From assembly GCA_946965045.2 (NCBI GenBank), contig OX337239.1, positions 2,108,001 through 2,172,000 of the forward strand: DNA of 64,000 nucleotides, in the 5' to 3' direction. The notes beneath the pieces are model-generated. The model was not told the DNA's origin. It was given only the letters and a program-made list of their open reading frames with translations, and did not search any database. Below, one piece after another: positions 32,718 to 44,400 of this stretch. Position 1 is the stretch's first letter. Each line of letters begins with the position of its first letter. Made by a program: the position numbers and the translations under genes. This DNA comes from Epithemia pelagica. Lineage: Eukaryota; Bacillariophyta; Bacillariophyceae; Surirellales; Surirellaceae.

Positions 32718-33639
32718 TAGAGCTGGGTCAAGCGTCAAGCGCTCAAGCGCTCATGCGCTTGACCTCTCAAGCGCTTGAGGAGCTCCAGCGCAGAAAGGGT
32801 GTTGCTTGAGAGCTCAAGCGCTCAAGCACCCGGACTACCGGAAAGTCCCTAAACGTAGCAAAAACCCTCATTCATCTGCCCCTCACACCTTTCCAAAATG
32901 CCCGAGAACTCCAGTGATGATGAGAATGAGTCATCATACCATCCAGATGATGATAATGATGAGCAAGTGTCCGAAGAGGAAATAATAGCAGGAAGTTCCT
33001 TCTCCAACCAAGAGGGCAAGGACAGAAGTGGAGTTTGAAGTCAGTGACACGCTGGGAGAAATGATGGATGACGAAGAGGATGACAATGGAGACTCCAGGA
33101 AGATTTATAGTGGAGGGGTATCCTATGCTACCATCTGCCGTCTTGAAATTGACAAGTTCCGTACAACGGCAGGACTTAAAATGTACTACGTGAACAAGGC
33201 TGGGACGAAAGTTGCACAAGATCCTTTGCTCTCTTGGTGGAAAGGAAAGGCAAGTGAGTTTCCCAATATTTGGTGACTTGCTCTTAAGTATGTTGCCATG
33301 CCGGCAACAGCAGCCTCCTCTGAACGGGCATTCAGTATTGCTGGTCTGATAATCACGCCAAAACAATCATACTTTGATCCTTCAACAGTTTCTGATCTCC
33401 ATTTTTTGCGTGAGAACTGGGGAAGTATCTTCTAACAGAGTTTCCATTGCATATCAGTTACATAATAAGAGTAGTTACCATTTCACTAGAGGTATTGCGA
33501 TGAGTCTATTGCCATAGTTTCCCGTGTTAGCCCTGTTCGCTGCCGCTTGAGCGCTTGAGCGCTTGAATTTGGTCCTAGCTCAAGCGCTCAAGCGCTTGAG
33601 TTCTCCAGCAGAAAAAAGCTGTTGCTTGACCCAGCTCTA
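32718..33639 (+). mobile_element. hAT-superfamily transposon, degraded
   Basis: Terminal inverted repeats tagagctgggtcaagc (32718) and its reverse complement at 33624-33639 are flanked by an exact 8-bp target duplication, ctattttt, at 32710-32717 and 33640-33647. An 8-bp duplication and tagag-type ends define hAT elements. Both subterminal regions (to about 32830, and 33540-33610) are packed with caagcgcttgag/gctcaagcg palindromes, the usual form of transposase-binding sites. At 922 bp it keeps only the C-terminal piece of the transposase. Confidence 0.9.
33028..33435 (+). pseudogene. hAT transposase, C-terminal dimerisation domain remnant
   Basis: One frame runs from 33028 to a TAA at 33435, with a TGA at 33274-33276 inside it. 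The reading gives the hAT dimerisation motifs DPLLSWWKG, FPNIW, then after the stop LALKYVAMPATAASSERAFS, SIAG, and a final LHFLREN. The catalytic core upstream is missing. An acidic region (Asp/Glu rich) precedes it. It cannot drive transposition. Confidence 0.85.
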
Positions 33640-33647
33640 CTATTTTT

Positions 33648-34109
33648 TCCTTCGAGGATGCGAGAATATCAATCGTCTTCACTCCCTCTGGGAAGTAAAC
33701 CTTTGTAGCATGATGCGAAAATCGCGGTGCATAATACAATACGCCTATTGTAAATGAGCATGGTATTGGAAAATTCCAGAAGGTGTACTTTCCAGCATGC
33801 CGAAGTTTGGAAACTTTGCATCTGATCAGACAATGGGAAATGCGACGGAGTTCGGATTTGGACTTAAGCCTAAAAGACTTAAATATGAAGATTGAATCTA
33901 TGGCGCTTATCGATCATGGACACCCGGTACTTGAGTATTCTTTGTAGTATTGTACTCTTTTGATGTGAATCGCTGTACTTCTTATTTCTTATCATCCATC
34001 CACATCATCCACCAGATTTCAGTGGTCGGTGGTCGCACTTCCGGTGGCCATCAGGATCCACTGCCTATCTTGTATCTTGTGCGCCGCTTTTCTTGATACA
34101 CCTTTGGCA
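33648..34109. other. Intergenic region
   Basis: Promoter side of the fibrillin gene. No domain-bearing frame and no recognised motif. Confidence 0.4.
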
Positions 34110-35057
34110 ATGACGACAGTTCGAACCAAGTATTCATCATGGCTCGTTCTTGCCCCTGTCATCGTTTGGTTGTCTTGGAGTAGTCTATCAGAGGCCTTCT
34201 CAATATCTCATTTCCGCAGGCATGACTCATTCTCTGCTTCTTCTCACGGCTCGTCTTCCGTATGCCACTGTCGTGAGGACTGCGAGGACGTGGTGTCTCG
34301 TCGATCGGCGGTCGTCCGTGGGGTGTTTTCCATTCTATCTACAGTAGTTGGAGTATCATCTGCTTCATTTCCTTCAAAAGCTTTGTCGGAAGAATCCATT
34401 CTTGCATCCAACAATGTGCCTGAACCAACCAACAAGGCATTAAGAACCCGTTTGTTGGACCTGATTGCTTCCGGCAAGGTCGACGATGAACAAGTCGTCC
34501 AAACAATCGAACAACTGGTTTTGGTGGATCCATCCAAAGGTCGTGGTGCGACATTATCATCTGATTTGGAAGGAGAATGGAAACTGCTATGGTCCATCAA
34601 GGCGGATGCATTCTCGCCCTTGCTCCAATTGCCGAACCCCTTCAAGCCCGAGTCTTATCAGTATCTCGGACAAGCGGCGGCCACCGAAGTGGGAGTCGAC
34701 CGAGTCGCTCAAGGATTGACGGGAGGGCTTCTCTTGGGAAACAACCAACTCTGGTTGTCCAGCGGAGTCTTGCCTTCGGAAACGGATCCTTCCATTTTGG
34801 AAATTTATCCACCCTTTCGCTTCCAACTCGGTGGACGATTTGGTTCGAACCAGGTCAAACGAACCCTGGTTGAAGCGGGGAGTGATGCCGAATTCCGAAA
34901 AGTCAATGGTCGAACAGTAGAGGCACAAGCGGCTCCGAAAAACTTGTACAAACAACTCTATCTGGAACAAGATGGCTCTGGCTCATTGCGCATTTCCACA
35001 ATCACCGGTGGAGACCCGGTGATTGTGGGTGCCATGTTCGTCCACCAAAAGGTATAA
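34110..35057 (+). CDS. Plastid-lipid-associated protein (PAP/fibrillin family)
   Basis: About 315 residues, single exon. The frame is open from 34029, but I prefer the Met at 34110, which starts a hydrophobic signal (WLVLAPVIVWLSW) ending at a SEAFSI site like the diatom plastid motif; a second hydrophobic patch near residue 70 could be a thylakoid signal. The mature part has the PAP/fibrillin lipocalin-like pattern: LLDLIASG entry helix, GEWKLLWS first strand, then FRFQLGGRF and a closing LEQDGSGSLRIS strand pair. Fibrillins bind lipophilic molecules in plastoglobules and thylakoids and help in stress responses and quinone metabolism. It is convergent with RlmN. The stop is TAA. Confidence 0.8.
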   Translation: MTTVRTKYSSWLVLAPVIVWLSWSSLSEAFSISHFRRHDSFSASSHGSSSVCHCREDCEDVVSRRSAVVRGVFSILSTVVGVSSASFPSKALSEESILASNNVPEPTNKALRTRLLDLIASGKVDDEQVVQTIEQLVLVDPSKGRGATLSSDLEGEWKLLWSIKADAFSPLLQLPNPFKPESYQYLGQAAATEVGVDRVAQGLTGGLLLGNNQLWLSSGVLPSETDPSILEIYPPFRFQLGGRFGSNQVKRTLVEAGSDAEFRKVNGRTVEAQAAPKNLYKQLYLEQDGSGSLRISTITGGDPVIVGAMFVHQKV

Positions 35058-35527
35058 CCCGCAAGGGCTGACAAAGGAACGTGTCAAGATGCACGCTGGA
35101 CGTCTTGTTTACAGCATCGCGTAATCTACTATTACGTTGTTCGGTGATAGAACAAGGCTAGGTTCGGTGATAGAACAAGGCTACGCTCAAGTTCGTAGTG
35201 CCACGACATTTATTTTTAACTTAGACAACTCACGACCCGTGTCTCCTGCGTCATGGAGTCGTCAACTTGATCACGCGCTTTGCATGAGAAGTCCATTTGG
35301 TCCACTTCGAAAAGTGATGATTCTCGTTCGAGGTACAGAGTTAACCACACTGACACACAAATAGGTTCCAACTCTTCCAAAGCCCATGATCCGCATGCCA
35401 CAGTCGACATGCTTGAACAGTGTTTCATGACACAAATGATATCATCAAACAGGATTGTTGGTTCACCACCAAGAAACATGTGAGCATCGCAGGATTTGCA
35501 ATACTGTATGGACGGTTGAGGAACCAA
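35058..35527. other. Convergent intergenic region with a 23-bp duplication
   Basis: Between the fibrillin and RlmN genes. gttcggtgatagaacaaggc is repeated at 35139 and 35162. No domain-bearing frame. Confidence 0.45.
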
Positions 35528-37210
35528 TCATGCAATCACTGCATGGTTGGCTTTCCCATTCTTGTCTCGACGTGAGACACGTGTAGCGAGTTGTCCGCAG
35601 GCTGCGGATTCGTCGTCTCCTCGAGTGGTTCGAATACGACACCGCACATTGTGCTGCCACAAGTAATTTTGAAATGCTCGAACTTTGGCGGGCATTGGAG
35701 CCCGGTAGGACCGAGAGTTTGTGGGGCTGACAACAGCACTGAGTTCGTCCTCGCTGTATACATTGTTGTACGGAATCAAGTTCACCACCAATTTACAGTC
35801 TGGAACTGCATCGATAATGGCCTCACTTAGTTCGACCAAAGCTGCTGCGTCCTGGTCGAGCGAATCGTTCACTTGATCAATCACAGCAACCTCCAGCATG
35901 ACCGATCGAAAAATGGAATGCGGGGGACGCATCAAAAGGGCCTCAATCAATCCTTCTCGCAACTCTTTCATGCTATACTTGGTCGTTGGCACCAACGCCC
36001 GGCGCAATTCATCGCGTGCCGCATGAACACTCCATGCCAACACACAGGATGCTTTGCCCAATTCCACAAACGATCGGGGTGTGGGTGCAACGGTCGAAAC
36101 GGTTACTCGGGAGGCCGAAAATTGAAAGAGCTCTCGCGTCGTCAAAATTTCCACGGCCCGTTTTACCTGCGGAACATTGTCGGCGGGTTCGCCCATTCCC
36201 ATAAAGACAACATTGGTAATAGGTGGTAACCGTTGGTGAGATTGGTCTTCATCATCGTTACTACTATACCAGCGGACGATCTTGCGGGCCCAAAACATTT
36301 GTGCCAAAATTTCATCCGAAGACAAGGATCTTTGGATGCCCATCTTGCCGGTAGCACAAAATCGACAGGCCTGTCGACAACCCACTTGGGAGCTTATACA
36401 AAGGGTCGAGCGAGTACCATTCCAGGGAATTATGACTGTTTCCACTTGAAGGTCATCGGCAAGCTGCAACAAGAGCTTGGTTGTTCCGTCCCTTGATTGG
36501 GACACGTGTGAGAGCCTCGTCAAGCCTCCTTCGACGCAGCAAAATGTATGTTGGTCCTTGTCGGAAGATACGGTCGCGGCCTGGTTGGGAAACAATCGTG
36601 ACAAGTTTTCCAGTGCTCCTGGTCCCAGTTTCTGAGTTCGTCGACAAGAGGGGAGCAGTCGGGAGACTGCTTCATAGTCATCCTTGTCTTTGCCAATCAT
36701 GAGACTACTGGTCGAATTTCCATGCAACAACGCTGGATCGACACCGATTGAGTAACAATCCCAAACCAACTGGGCTCTTCCTCGTCGACCACCCAGTTTG
36801 GAGGTTAATTCGTCCAATGTCATGGCAAGAGGGCCATAGGGTTGCTTCACGTGGTGACAAGGATAATTGCCTTGTTCGGCTATTTCTTGTTGCTCTCTTG
36901 TATCTCTTACTGTGTCTTGGTTAGGATTCTTGATCCGCAACGTGTCATTTCCCGTAAGAGCCGAAACTGATAGGTCCGTCGGCGAGCGAATGCTTCTCAT
37001 GGATAGGGAGCCACAAGCGTCTTGTTGTGGATGTATTCGTCGAGTATACGGATATGCCATCCATGGACGACGACACCCATGAGAAGGAGTATCACGAGGT
37101 CGTGAATCGAACACGGGTTGAAACGCCGCTACAATCCACAAGCATGACAATGTCAATACTATGCTCCCAAAACGCCATCCTGTCATAATGTCCAACAAAT
37201 AATACCTCAT
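35528..37210 (-). CDS. rlmN: RlmN/Cfr-type radical SAM RNA methyltransferase, probably plastidial
   Basis: About 560 residues from the Met at 37210; the frame extends to 37396 without another convincing start. The N-terminus has a hydrophobic signal ([14 protein letters not shown]) with an Ala-Ala-Phe site, consistent with plastid import. The radical SAM cluster motif is CRQACRFC (three cysteines CxxxCxxC), preceded by SSQVGC and followed by [11 protein letters not shown], all typical of RlmN. GMGEPADN and the Ser/His-rich segments downstream match the family. RlmN adds a methyl group at C2 of A2503 in 23S rRNA and at A37 of some tRNAs, using a 4Fe-4S cluster and two S-adenosylmethionines; here probably on plastid ribosomes. 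A second, broken copy lies at 39878-41135. Confidence 0.88.
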   Translation of the reverse strand: MRYYLLDIMTGWRFGSIVLTLSCLWIVAAFQPVFDSRPRDTPSHGCRRPWMAYPYTRRIHPQQDACGSLSMRSIRSPTDLSVSALTGNDTLRIKNPNQDTVRDTREQQEIAEQGNYPCHHVKQPYGPLAMTLDELTSKLGGRRGRAQLVWDCYSIGVDPALLHGNSTSSLMIGKDKDDYEAVSRLLPSCRRTQKLGPGALENLSRLFPNQAATVSSDKDQHTFCCVEGGLTRLSHVSQSRDGTTKLLLQLADDLQVETVIIPWNGTRSTLCISSQVGCRQACRFCATGKMGIQRSLSSDEILAQMFWARKIVRWYSSNDDEDQSHQRLPPITNVVFMGMGEPADNVPQVKRAVEILTTRELFQFSASRVTVSTVAPTPRSFVELGKASCVLAWSVHAARDELRRALVPTTKYSMKELREGLIEALLMRPPHSIFRSVMLEVAVIDQVNDSLDQDAAALVELSEAIIDAVPDCKLVVNLIPYNNVYSEDELSAVVSPTNSRSYRAPMPAKVRAFQNYLWQHNVRCRIRTTRGDDESAACGQLATRVSRRDKNGKANHAVIA

Positions 37211-37420
37211 GTTGATGGAGGATTGGGTATCCCCAGTATCCAGCAATAGAAGATTAGTCTGTCGTGATTGGTCGCTGTGATTTGTGGACGCGGCGACGGT
37301 CGACTGCGCTCTGCGCTCCCACCCATCACCCATCACCCAACCACAGTTCCGGAGGCCATCCAGTCGCTGTTGCGAAGGTTGCGAGAGGTGACCCAACCAC
37401 GACCCTTCTCACAAGAAAAA
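35917..37420. repeat. Segmental duplication, left copy
   Basis: About 1.5 kb covering most of the RlmN coding region, its start and the divergent upstream region. It matches 39878-41322 in the same orientation at high identity. The left edge is at aatgcggggg and the right edge in the A-rich run after cccttctcaca. Confidence 0.9.
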
Positions 37421-37526
37421 ATGGATCCCAATCGAGACGGTCCGTACGTCATCCGCAAGCACGAGGTTTATCCAGCAACGCGCACCTTGGCACGAAGTAT
37501 TCGAGCACAATCGACGACCAGCAACC
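37211..37526. promoter_or_regulatory. Divergent intergenic region shared by RlmN and the 407-aa gene
   Basis: Most of it (to 37420) is also present upstream of the TTI1-like gene at 41136-41322. It holds short direct repeats (cccatcacccatcacccaac) and no clear TATA box. Its role as a two-way promoter is inferred from gene orientation. Confidence 0.4.
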
Positions 37527-38750
37527 ATGAACGCTAATGCGCTGTTTCGTGAAGACAACGAAGAATACGCTCGCCTATTACAGGCTCGCATTGACTTCAT
37601 GAACAGCTTGCCCCCAGCCGAAAGGCAGGCTCGGAACAACGGAGAGTTTTTCGCTTTCATGCATGAGGTTTGGGATTTGGAACAAGTTTCCATCGCCGAC
37701 AATACTCGAAACCTCGTCTACTTTAAGTCTATTGAGCGAAACCATGAGCAGGGCATTCGCTTATATGCCCAAGCAACGTCCGAAGAAAATCTGTCTCATC
37801 CCATGAGTCTATCTGAAAGTTCAAGTGTAACCAACACAGACCAGAGAAATCCAGTGCGCTTTGATATGTTCCAGAATGATACAAGTGAGAGAGCGCACCT
37901 GGGTTTCTCGGATGCCTCTGAGTGTCACGAGGCGTACGGTTATCTTGCTCAAGCCGCTACTGGGAAACGGGTCGACACTCCGCAGCTGCGACTGAAACTC
38001 TTGAACGGTGTAAAAAAATCAGGGAAATCAAGGCGTTCCAACGGCACCGGACTAAAGCATCATAAGTTCAACAAAATGTATCTTGAGCGACAAGGAGACT
38101 ACTTTGACCGCGAGATGGTATTGATCACGATTCCTATTTATGGACTGGACCAAGTATTAAACTGGAATGGGACCGATGCATATAACGTTCTGGCTATCAC
38201 TGTTGGGGGTGTGCTTGGAAAAAGCTGTGCCAAAAAAGTCCTGGAAGCTGCCCCCTCCCTATGCGACGAAGGAGACATACAGATGGCCACCGAGCTGTTG
38301 AGGGTGTTTTGCCTGGGGATTGCCAGCTCGGTGCGCCATCATTCGGTTGGGGAGTCTTTTGCCACTGACCAGCTGGATTTTCATTTGCCTCCCATGACGA
38401 ATTTGAAGAAATGGTGGAAACTAAAGAAGGAATTCCTAGAGGGTGAACGTGCATCGATTCAAGTACCGAGGCTCAAGGATGATCTCAACTGGGGCGACGT
38501 AAAGGTTGCACGCGCAAGAGCATCAACAGAAAACAGCTTGCCCGATCCATATAGCATGGCTGTCAAGGCTGCGGTCAACTTCTCTGCCATCCTCGGCGCA
38601 AAGTTGATGCCGGCCTGTCCAGAACACAGCTCGTCCGACACAGATGGAGAAATGAATTCTACACAAGACGAGGAAGATAATCAGTGGCCCCAAACTCCAC
38701 GACATCTTGACCTATCATCGCTTTTGAAACCCGCGCAGTCTGCTGTTTAA
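37527..38750 (+). CDS. Unknown protein, 407 aa
   Basis: No family recognised. The first third is charged and helical (EDNEEYARLLQARIDFMN), the middle has a basic stretch (KSGKSRRSNGTG) and the part at residues 195-290 is a mixed hydrophobic/helical region with GLDQVLNWNGTDAYNVLAI and GGVLGKSCAKKVLEAAP. The end is acidic (DEEDNQW). There is no signal peptide or membrane helix. It lies between the two RlmN copies, so it was inserted in, or trapped by, the duplication. A short upstream ATG at 37421 in another frame opens a 38-codon uORF that overlaps the start. The stop is TAA. Confidence 0.6.
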   Translation: MNANALFREDNEEYARLLQARIDFMNSLPPAERQARNNGEFFAFMHEVWDLEQVSIADNTRNLVYFKSIERNHEQGIRLYAQATSEENLSHPMSLSESSSVTNTDQRNPVRFDMFQNDTSERAHLGFSDASECHEAYGYLAQAATGKRVDTPQLRLKLLNGVKKSGKSRRSNGTGLKHHKFNKMYLERQGDYFDREMVLITIPIYGLDQVLNWNGTDAYNVLAITVGGVLGKSCAKKVLEAAPSLCDEGDIQMATELLRVFCLGIASSVRHHSVGESFATDQLDFHLPPMTNLKKWWKLKKEFLEGERASIQVPRLKDDLNWGDVKVARARASTENSLPDPYSMAVKAAVNFSAILGAKLMPACPEHSSSDTDGEMNSTQDEEDNQWPQTPRHLDLSSLLKPAQSAV

Positions 38751-39877
38751 AACGTAAGGCTTCCAGCCCAAAATTGTGAGTCACTAGAGATTCTGATAAA
38801 ACCATGCTTCCGGCGGGTGTCCTACGTTGTGGACATGGATGACTTGGATTGTATTTAGGCGACGAGTGTCGTGATAAAGGCATCGCCGGGCTGTTGGTGC
38901 GACAGGTACTGCAGCTTGCGAAGTTACAATGTGCATCGTGCTTCGTCGTGTCACACAAAGACCAGTGTGTATTATATGGAAAAGCACAGTTTCTTCTTCC
39001 GAATCTCAATACACCATTGAACGTCTTTCCTGACACTCATTTGCGCAAGCGAAAGTTGCCAGACGATGACGACGACAGCGGTGACGAAGCTGACGCCAAG
39101 TCCAGTGTGGAAGAGTACGGGTTGTCCGACAGTGACAGCAGTGATTCTTCGTTGAAAGCTATGGCTCTGTGGAAAATACATCTGCTTCATTTCAAGAAGC
39201 TCTAGCGCTGCTTAGAAGCAAGGAGCAAACTCAGACCATGAAGGTCTGCTTGAGTTCTTTGGCGGCTTTGATTCGAAACGCAGTTGTAGCCGATAACACG
39301 GAGAACCTAGAAAGTGTACATTCCGCATCAAGAAGCTGGAGGTCTACAAATGAGTGTTTACCGAGGGAGGAGATGTGGCCATGCAGCTTCTACAAGCTTG
39401 TGGATTTCAATCGGAAGTGAACAGTTCCCTCAACGGAGACCATTTTTGTACGAAATCCCTCGGCGGGGCGCGCCACATGTGCCGGCAGCTTGTTGCTGCC
39501 CACAGCATTTCATTGCCTGGAGCTGTTCCGGGACGCAAACTGGTACGGTCAAGAAACGTTTTTGAAACACCATTGGCTGTCAGGTAGTTGGCGATTGGTG
39601 AAGCCTAACCATCCTTGTCAACGCCGGTATTGGAAACAAACACCTGGACCTTGTCATTGCGGTCGGAAAACTTTTTGCTGAGATGCAGTTGGAGGGCTGG
39701 TACGAGCTTACGATAAAGTCTGGCAATCATAATTACCCATGAAATATCATCGTCGGATGGTCGGTAGCTGTGAAGAACTTCAAGTTTGGCAAGAAGAGCA
39801 AGCTAACGGAGTAGCTTCACTTCCGCAGACAGCAATCGCTCACTGTAAGCAGTAAATTCGGAGGATGGTGGTGGTTC
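38751..39877. other. Decayed gene region
   Basis: Holds the GNAT/PUB-like remnant described separately, then about 290 bp with nothing recognised before the duplicate RlmN copy begins at 39878. Confidence 0.5.
38859..39587 (+). pseudogene. GNAT-like plus PUB-like domain remnant
   Basis: After a splice-acceptor-like tttag at 38854-38858 the first frame reads a GNAT acetyltransferase-like piece (DKGIAGLLVRQVLQLAK, then VLYGKAQF), followed by an acidic Asp/Ser linker. At about 39160 the reading must change frame to give a PUB-like (peptide:N-glycanase/UBA or UBX) start, SFQEALALLRS. At about 39310 it must change again to give FRIKKLEVYK, a TGA, and then VFTEGGDVAMQLLQACGFQ. Two frameshifts and a stop mean it is not functional. 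PUB domains bind p97/VCP in protein quality control; a GNAT and PUB pairing is unusual. The upstream exon was not found. Confidence 0.55.
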
Positions 39878-41135
39878 AATGCGGGGGACGCATCAAAAGG
39901 GCCTCAATCAATCCTTCTCGCAACTCTTTCATGCTATACTTGGTCGTTGGCACCAACGCCCGGCGCAATTCATCGCGTGCCGCATGAACACTCCATGCCA
40001 ACACACAGGATGCTTTGCCCGATTCCACAAACGATCGGGGTGTGGGTGCATCGGGAGGCCGAAAACTGAAAGAGTTCTCGCGTCGTCAAAATTTCCACGG
40101 CCCGTTTTACCTGCGGAACATTGTCGGCGGGTTCGCCCATTCCCATAAAGACAACATTGGTAATAGGTGGTAACCGTTGGTGAGATTGGTCTTCATCATC
40201 GTTACTACTATACCAGCGGACGATCTTGCGGGCCCAAAACATTTGTGCCAAAATTTCATCCGAGGACAAGGATCGTTGGATGCCCATCTTGCCGGTAGCA
40301 CAAAATCGACAGGCCTGTCGACAACCCACTTGGGAGCTTATACAAAGGGTCGAGCGAGTACCATTCCAGGGAATTATGACTGTTTCCACTTGAAGGTCAT
40401 CGGCAAGCTGCAACAAGAGCTTGGTTGTTCCGTCCCTTGATTGGGACACGTGTGAGAGCCTCGTCAAGCCTCCTTCGACGCAGCAAAATGTATGTTGGTC
40501 CTTGTCGGAAGATACGGTCGCGGCCTGGTTGGGAAACAATCGTGACAAGTTTTCCAGTGCTCCTGGTCCCAGTTTCTGAGTTCGTCGACAAGAGGGGAGC
40601 AGTCGGGAGACTGCTTCATAATCATCCTTGTCTTTGCCAATCAGGAGACTACTGGTCGAATTTCCATGCAACAACGCTGGATCGACACCGATTGAGTAAC
40701 AATCCCAAACCAATTGGGCTCTTCCTCGTCGACCACCCAGTTTGGAGGTTAATTCGTCCAATGTCATGGCAAGAGGGCCATATGGTTGCTTCACGTGGTG
40801 ACAAGGATGATTGCCTTGTTCGGCTATGTCTTGTTGCTCTCTTGTATCTTCGTTAGGATTCTTGATCAGCAACGTGTCATTGCCCTTGAGAGCCGAAACT
40901 GATAGGTCCGTCGGCGAGCGAATGCTTCTCATGGATAGTGAGCCACGAGCGTCTTGTTGATGCTGTATTCGTCGTGTATAGGCCATCCATGGACGACGAC
41001 GCTCATGAAACGAGTATCACGAGGTCGTGAATCTAACACGGGTTGAAACGCCGCTACAATCCACAAGCATGACGACGTCAATACTATGCTCCAAAAACAC
41101 CATCCTGTCATAGTGTCCAACAAATAATACCTCAT
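39878..41135 (-). pseudogene. Truncated, frameshifted second copy of RlmN
   Basis: It is a copy of 35917-37210 on the same strand. The last ~130 codons of the parent are absent, since the copy begins at the duplication edge. A 17-bp deletion at 40050/40051 (relative to 36090-36106) and further small indels near the N-terminus break the frame. The radical SAM cysteines survive, but no full protein is possible. The matching start Met is at 41135. Confidence 0.9.
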
Positions 41136-41322
41136 GTTGGTGGAGGTGAGAGGATTGGGTATCCTGCATCCTGCAATGGAAGATTTGTTTGTGATGGGTG
41201 GACGCGGCGACGGTCGACTGCGCTCCCACCCATCACCCAACCACAGTTCCGGAGGCTATCCAGTCGCTGTTGCGAAGGTTGCGAGGGGTGACCCAACCAC
41301 GACCCTTCTCACAAAAAAAAAA
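39878..41322. repeat. Segmental duplication, right copy
   Basis: Matches 35917-37420. Its right end provides the upstream sequence of the TTI1-like gene at 41416, just as the left copy does for the 407-aa gene. Confidence 0.9.
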
Positions 41323-41415
41323 GGAACGAAAGACACGCGACCCACACTGCACTCTCGATCCATAAAGGGACAGTGGACAGTGGACGGTTCACCATGAAGC
41401 AACATCGAACCCAGC

Positions 41416-44400
41416 ATGGAAAGAGAAATGGTATTGGCAATGTCCGTCATTCACGGATGGTTGGAGTTGATCCAACAATATCGACTAGGAGGACAAGAAG
41501 ATAATACATCTTGGAACAATGGCGATCATAATCTCCATAATACCCCCAAAGATGAGCGGGTGGTGTTGCAGATCCTGCAAGAAATGGCCCGACTCGCTCA
41601 GTCATTGCGACAAGAGCTGCGTCATTTCTTGCCTTCTATTGGGAGATTGCTTTCGGAAGAGAACATCAAGTCTAGATCGTCAACAGCCAATGTTTCGCTT
41701 TTGCGACTTGTGGAGTCGTGCTCATTGCCCGCCCGAGTTAGTTTGCGATTGATGACAGAGTCGTGTTCCGACTCTTTCCGTGGATTGCAATCCTGTTGGA
41801 ACGTTCCTAACTCTTTCGTGAACGGAGAAGAGGCGCCCTCGATTGTTTCAATTCCAACAATACAAGCAGCTCAACTCACGGTGCTTCAAGAATCGGTTTT
41901 GACCGTATCACTCATTCACGAACTTGTGGTGGTCGACGAGTTGGGTCAAGTTTCACCATCAACAATACGACAGAGCTCGGATTACAAGAACAATATTCGA
42001 CATGAGTGTACACTTCTCTTTCTCGAAGCAATTGCTGGTGCCTTACCAACAGGGCCCGACTTGTGGGCGCTCAAGCGGCCACAACCATCATCATCACCTT
42101 TGTCGACTGGTTTGCAATCGTCCATGTTCGTGTCTTGTATGCAAATCATGACTCAAGCGCTAGACGATTTGGTACGCCGAATCAATGGTCCCGATGATCC
42201 TTGTAACATGATCATGTCCCATGTTGTCTCCCTCTTGGATGGAGCCATACTGATACGAGTCGTTGATCATGGAACGGCACTCCTTGCTTCTCCCAGTGGT
42301 CCTGGTGATGGTTTCCCGTCGACGGCCAGCCAAGAGCAACACAGCGCAAAAGGGAAGAACGCCTTGTCGGATCCAATTGGAGTCCCAAACAGTGGATTCA
42401 ACTCGTTGGGAGGAGGAGTTTCCGACATGATTGGTAGTCGTCAACAATCGTTGTGGTGGAACGATCCGACTTTGATCTTGACCGCATTGAACACACTCCA
42501 AACATGGTTGCAAGCTTCGTGGTGTGTCATTTCTACCAATCATACTTCTCAGCCTCCTGAACAATCCACTTTCCGGACTTCAACGACAACGTCTCAGAAA
42601 CACACCATGATGTTCTCGTCCGGTACAAGCATCCCGGTCGAGGCGAGAAACCAAGTGGAATGCTGGAGAAAGGTATTCCCCGCCACCTTTGGTGCCTTAT
42701 ATCAAAAGCTGGTGCTTATCAATCGTCCTCGAGTTCGTCCTGATTCATGTGCATTGTCGTTCCACCAGCCGCAAGCAAAGTCCCTGACTCGAGCCATTTT
42801 GGCTGTCATGACTTGGTTGTTGCGTGTCACAGTGTACCCTTTATCCATCGAACAAAACACAGTCCCAGAAAACGAGGAATCACGGGACCAATCGCCAAGA
42901 ACAATGAACCAGCCTTGTGACATGGAGAACGGATCAGGCAAAGAATCGATTTCTCGCCATGCATCGAAAGATGCGCTCCATCAAATCCAAAAGTTGGCCA
43001 CGCAGAGCAATGTCAACGCATCCATGGAAACAAAGAATGTCGACCATGATCGGGAGATTCACGTTCGTTTTCAGCATCATGTGGAAGAAACCTTGCCACG
43101 ACCGCTCCAGCATGTGATACAAATCCTCATGTCCAGCCCGGATAGTGTGACACAGGGGTCTCCCACGCTATGGACGGATTTTTTGCAGCTTCTATTGACA
43201 TTGCCGTGTTGGCCGTCCACAAATGAACTTGTGGAAAACATGCATCTGGCAGCCTTGGAGGCGTGGATAGTACTTGCAAAACGCCATGACCATAAACTTC
43301 CAGAAGAGCAACAGAAAACAAAGGAACACCCGTGGTTGTTACTGCGAAATATTGTGAATCCATCCTCTCAGTCTCAGCGCCTGACGATGGCACATCTATT
43401 TCCACGTCGACTGCAACTTCATGTGGAACAATTGATTCCATTGAGTTTGGGCCATCGTACCGAGGAATTGGTTCAAGTTTTAGACTTGGTGAAGGGGTAT
43501 TTATCCCTGATAACGCCACAATCTCCGGTCCAGCGAGAAATTCGGATATCGCTTCTCTTGTTGGGGTCCAAGACTCGTACAACACGGGATACACAGAAGG
43601 GACCATCGTCTGGATCCATCATTCAGACACTTCGTCACTTGCTTGAGGTCGATTTTGTGAGATGGCCTAACTTTCAAGCACTCAGAGGAACATGCGTTGA
43701 TCTCACAGAAAAGCAAACTGGTCGCAAATCATTTGAAGCATCACCCCTTTCGAGTTCTTGGTTGGCATTGGACTCTTGTTTGCGGTTGCAGGAAGAAGAC
43801 GTGCAAGATGCGCAGCCATGTCCCTGGAAGTACCTGTCTACAGAACGAGCGGAAACTGCAATAAGAGAGATGATTCAGGCGTTGGTTAAGCATGTATTGG
43901 GAATCGAGGGCGTCTGTCAGTTGATTGACGAAAGTGTGGCGGATTTGTTTCACACGATTAATACTGCATCACCATCACTGTATCATGAACGACAACACCA
44001 AGAGGATGAGTCCGACAGCAAGTTTGGAGCAGAGGCCTCGTTGTCTAGGCTCTCTGGACTCATCTCATCTCTGATTTTGATGAAACAACTAGTCGAGGCC
44101 ATGGCCTCGATGTTATCAGAGAAAATGACGACGAAAGCGAACAACAAGGAAATCAACCAGCATCGCGAACATATTCGGAAAGCGCTTTTTACCATGGCCA
44201 AGTCAGTTCTCCCTATTCTCACTACGTCTCCTCTAATTGATTTGCCAATATGCCTGCCATCGACTAGGACAACTGGTGGTCGGAGGAGACTCAGGACTTC
44301 GCTCTTCAAGGGACTCTGCTGTTTTAAGTTCCATGTCCTCGACTTGATTTGCACGATAGTAGGGTCCGTATCGGGGACCCATTGGAACGACAAAAACGAT

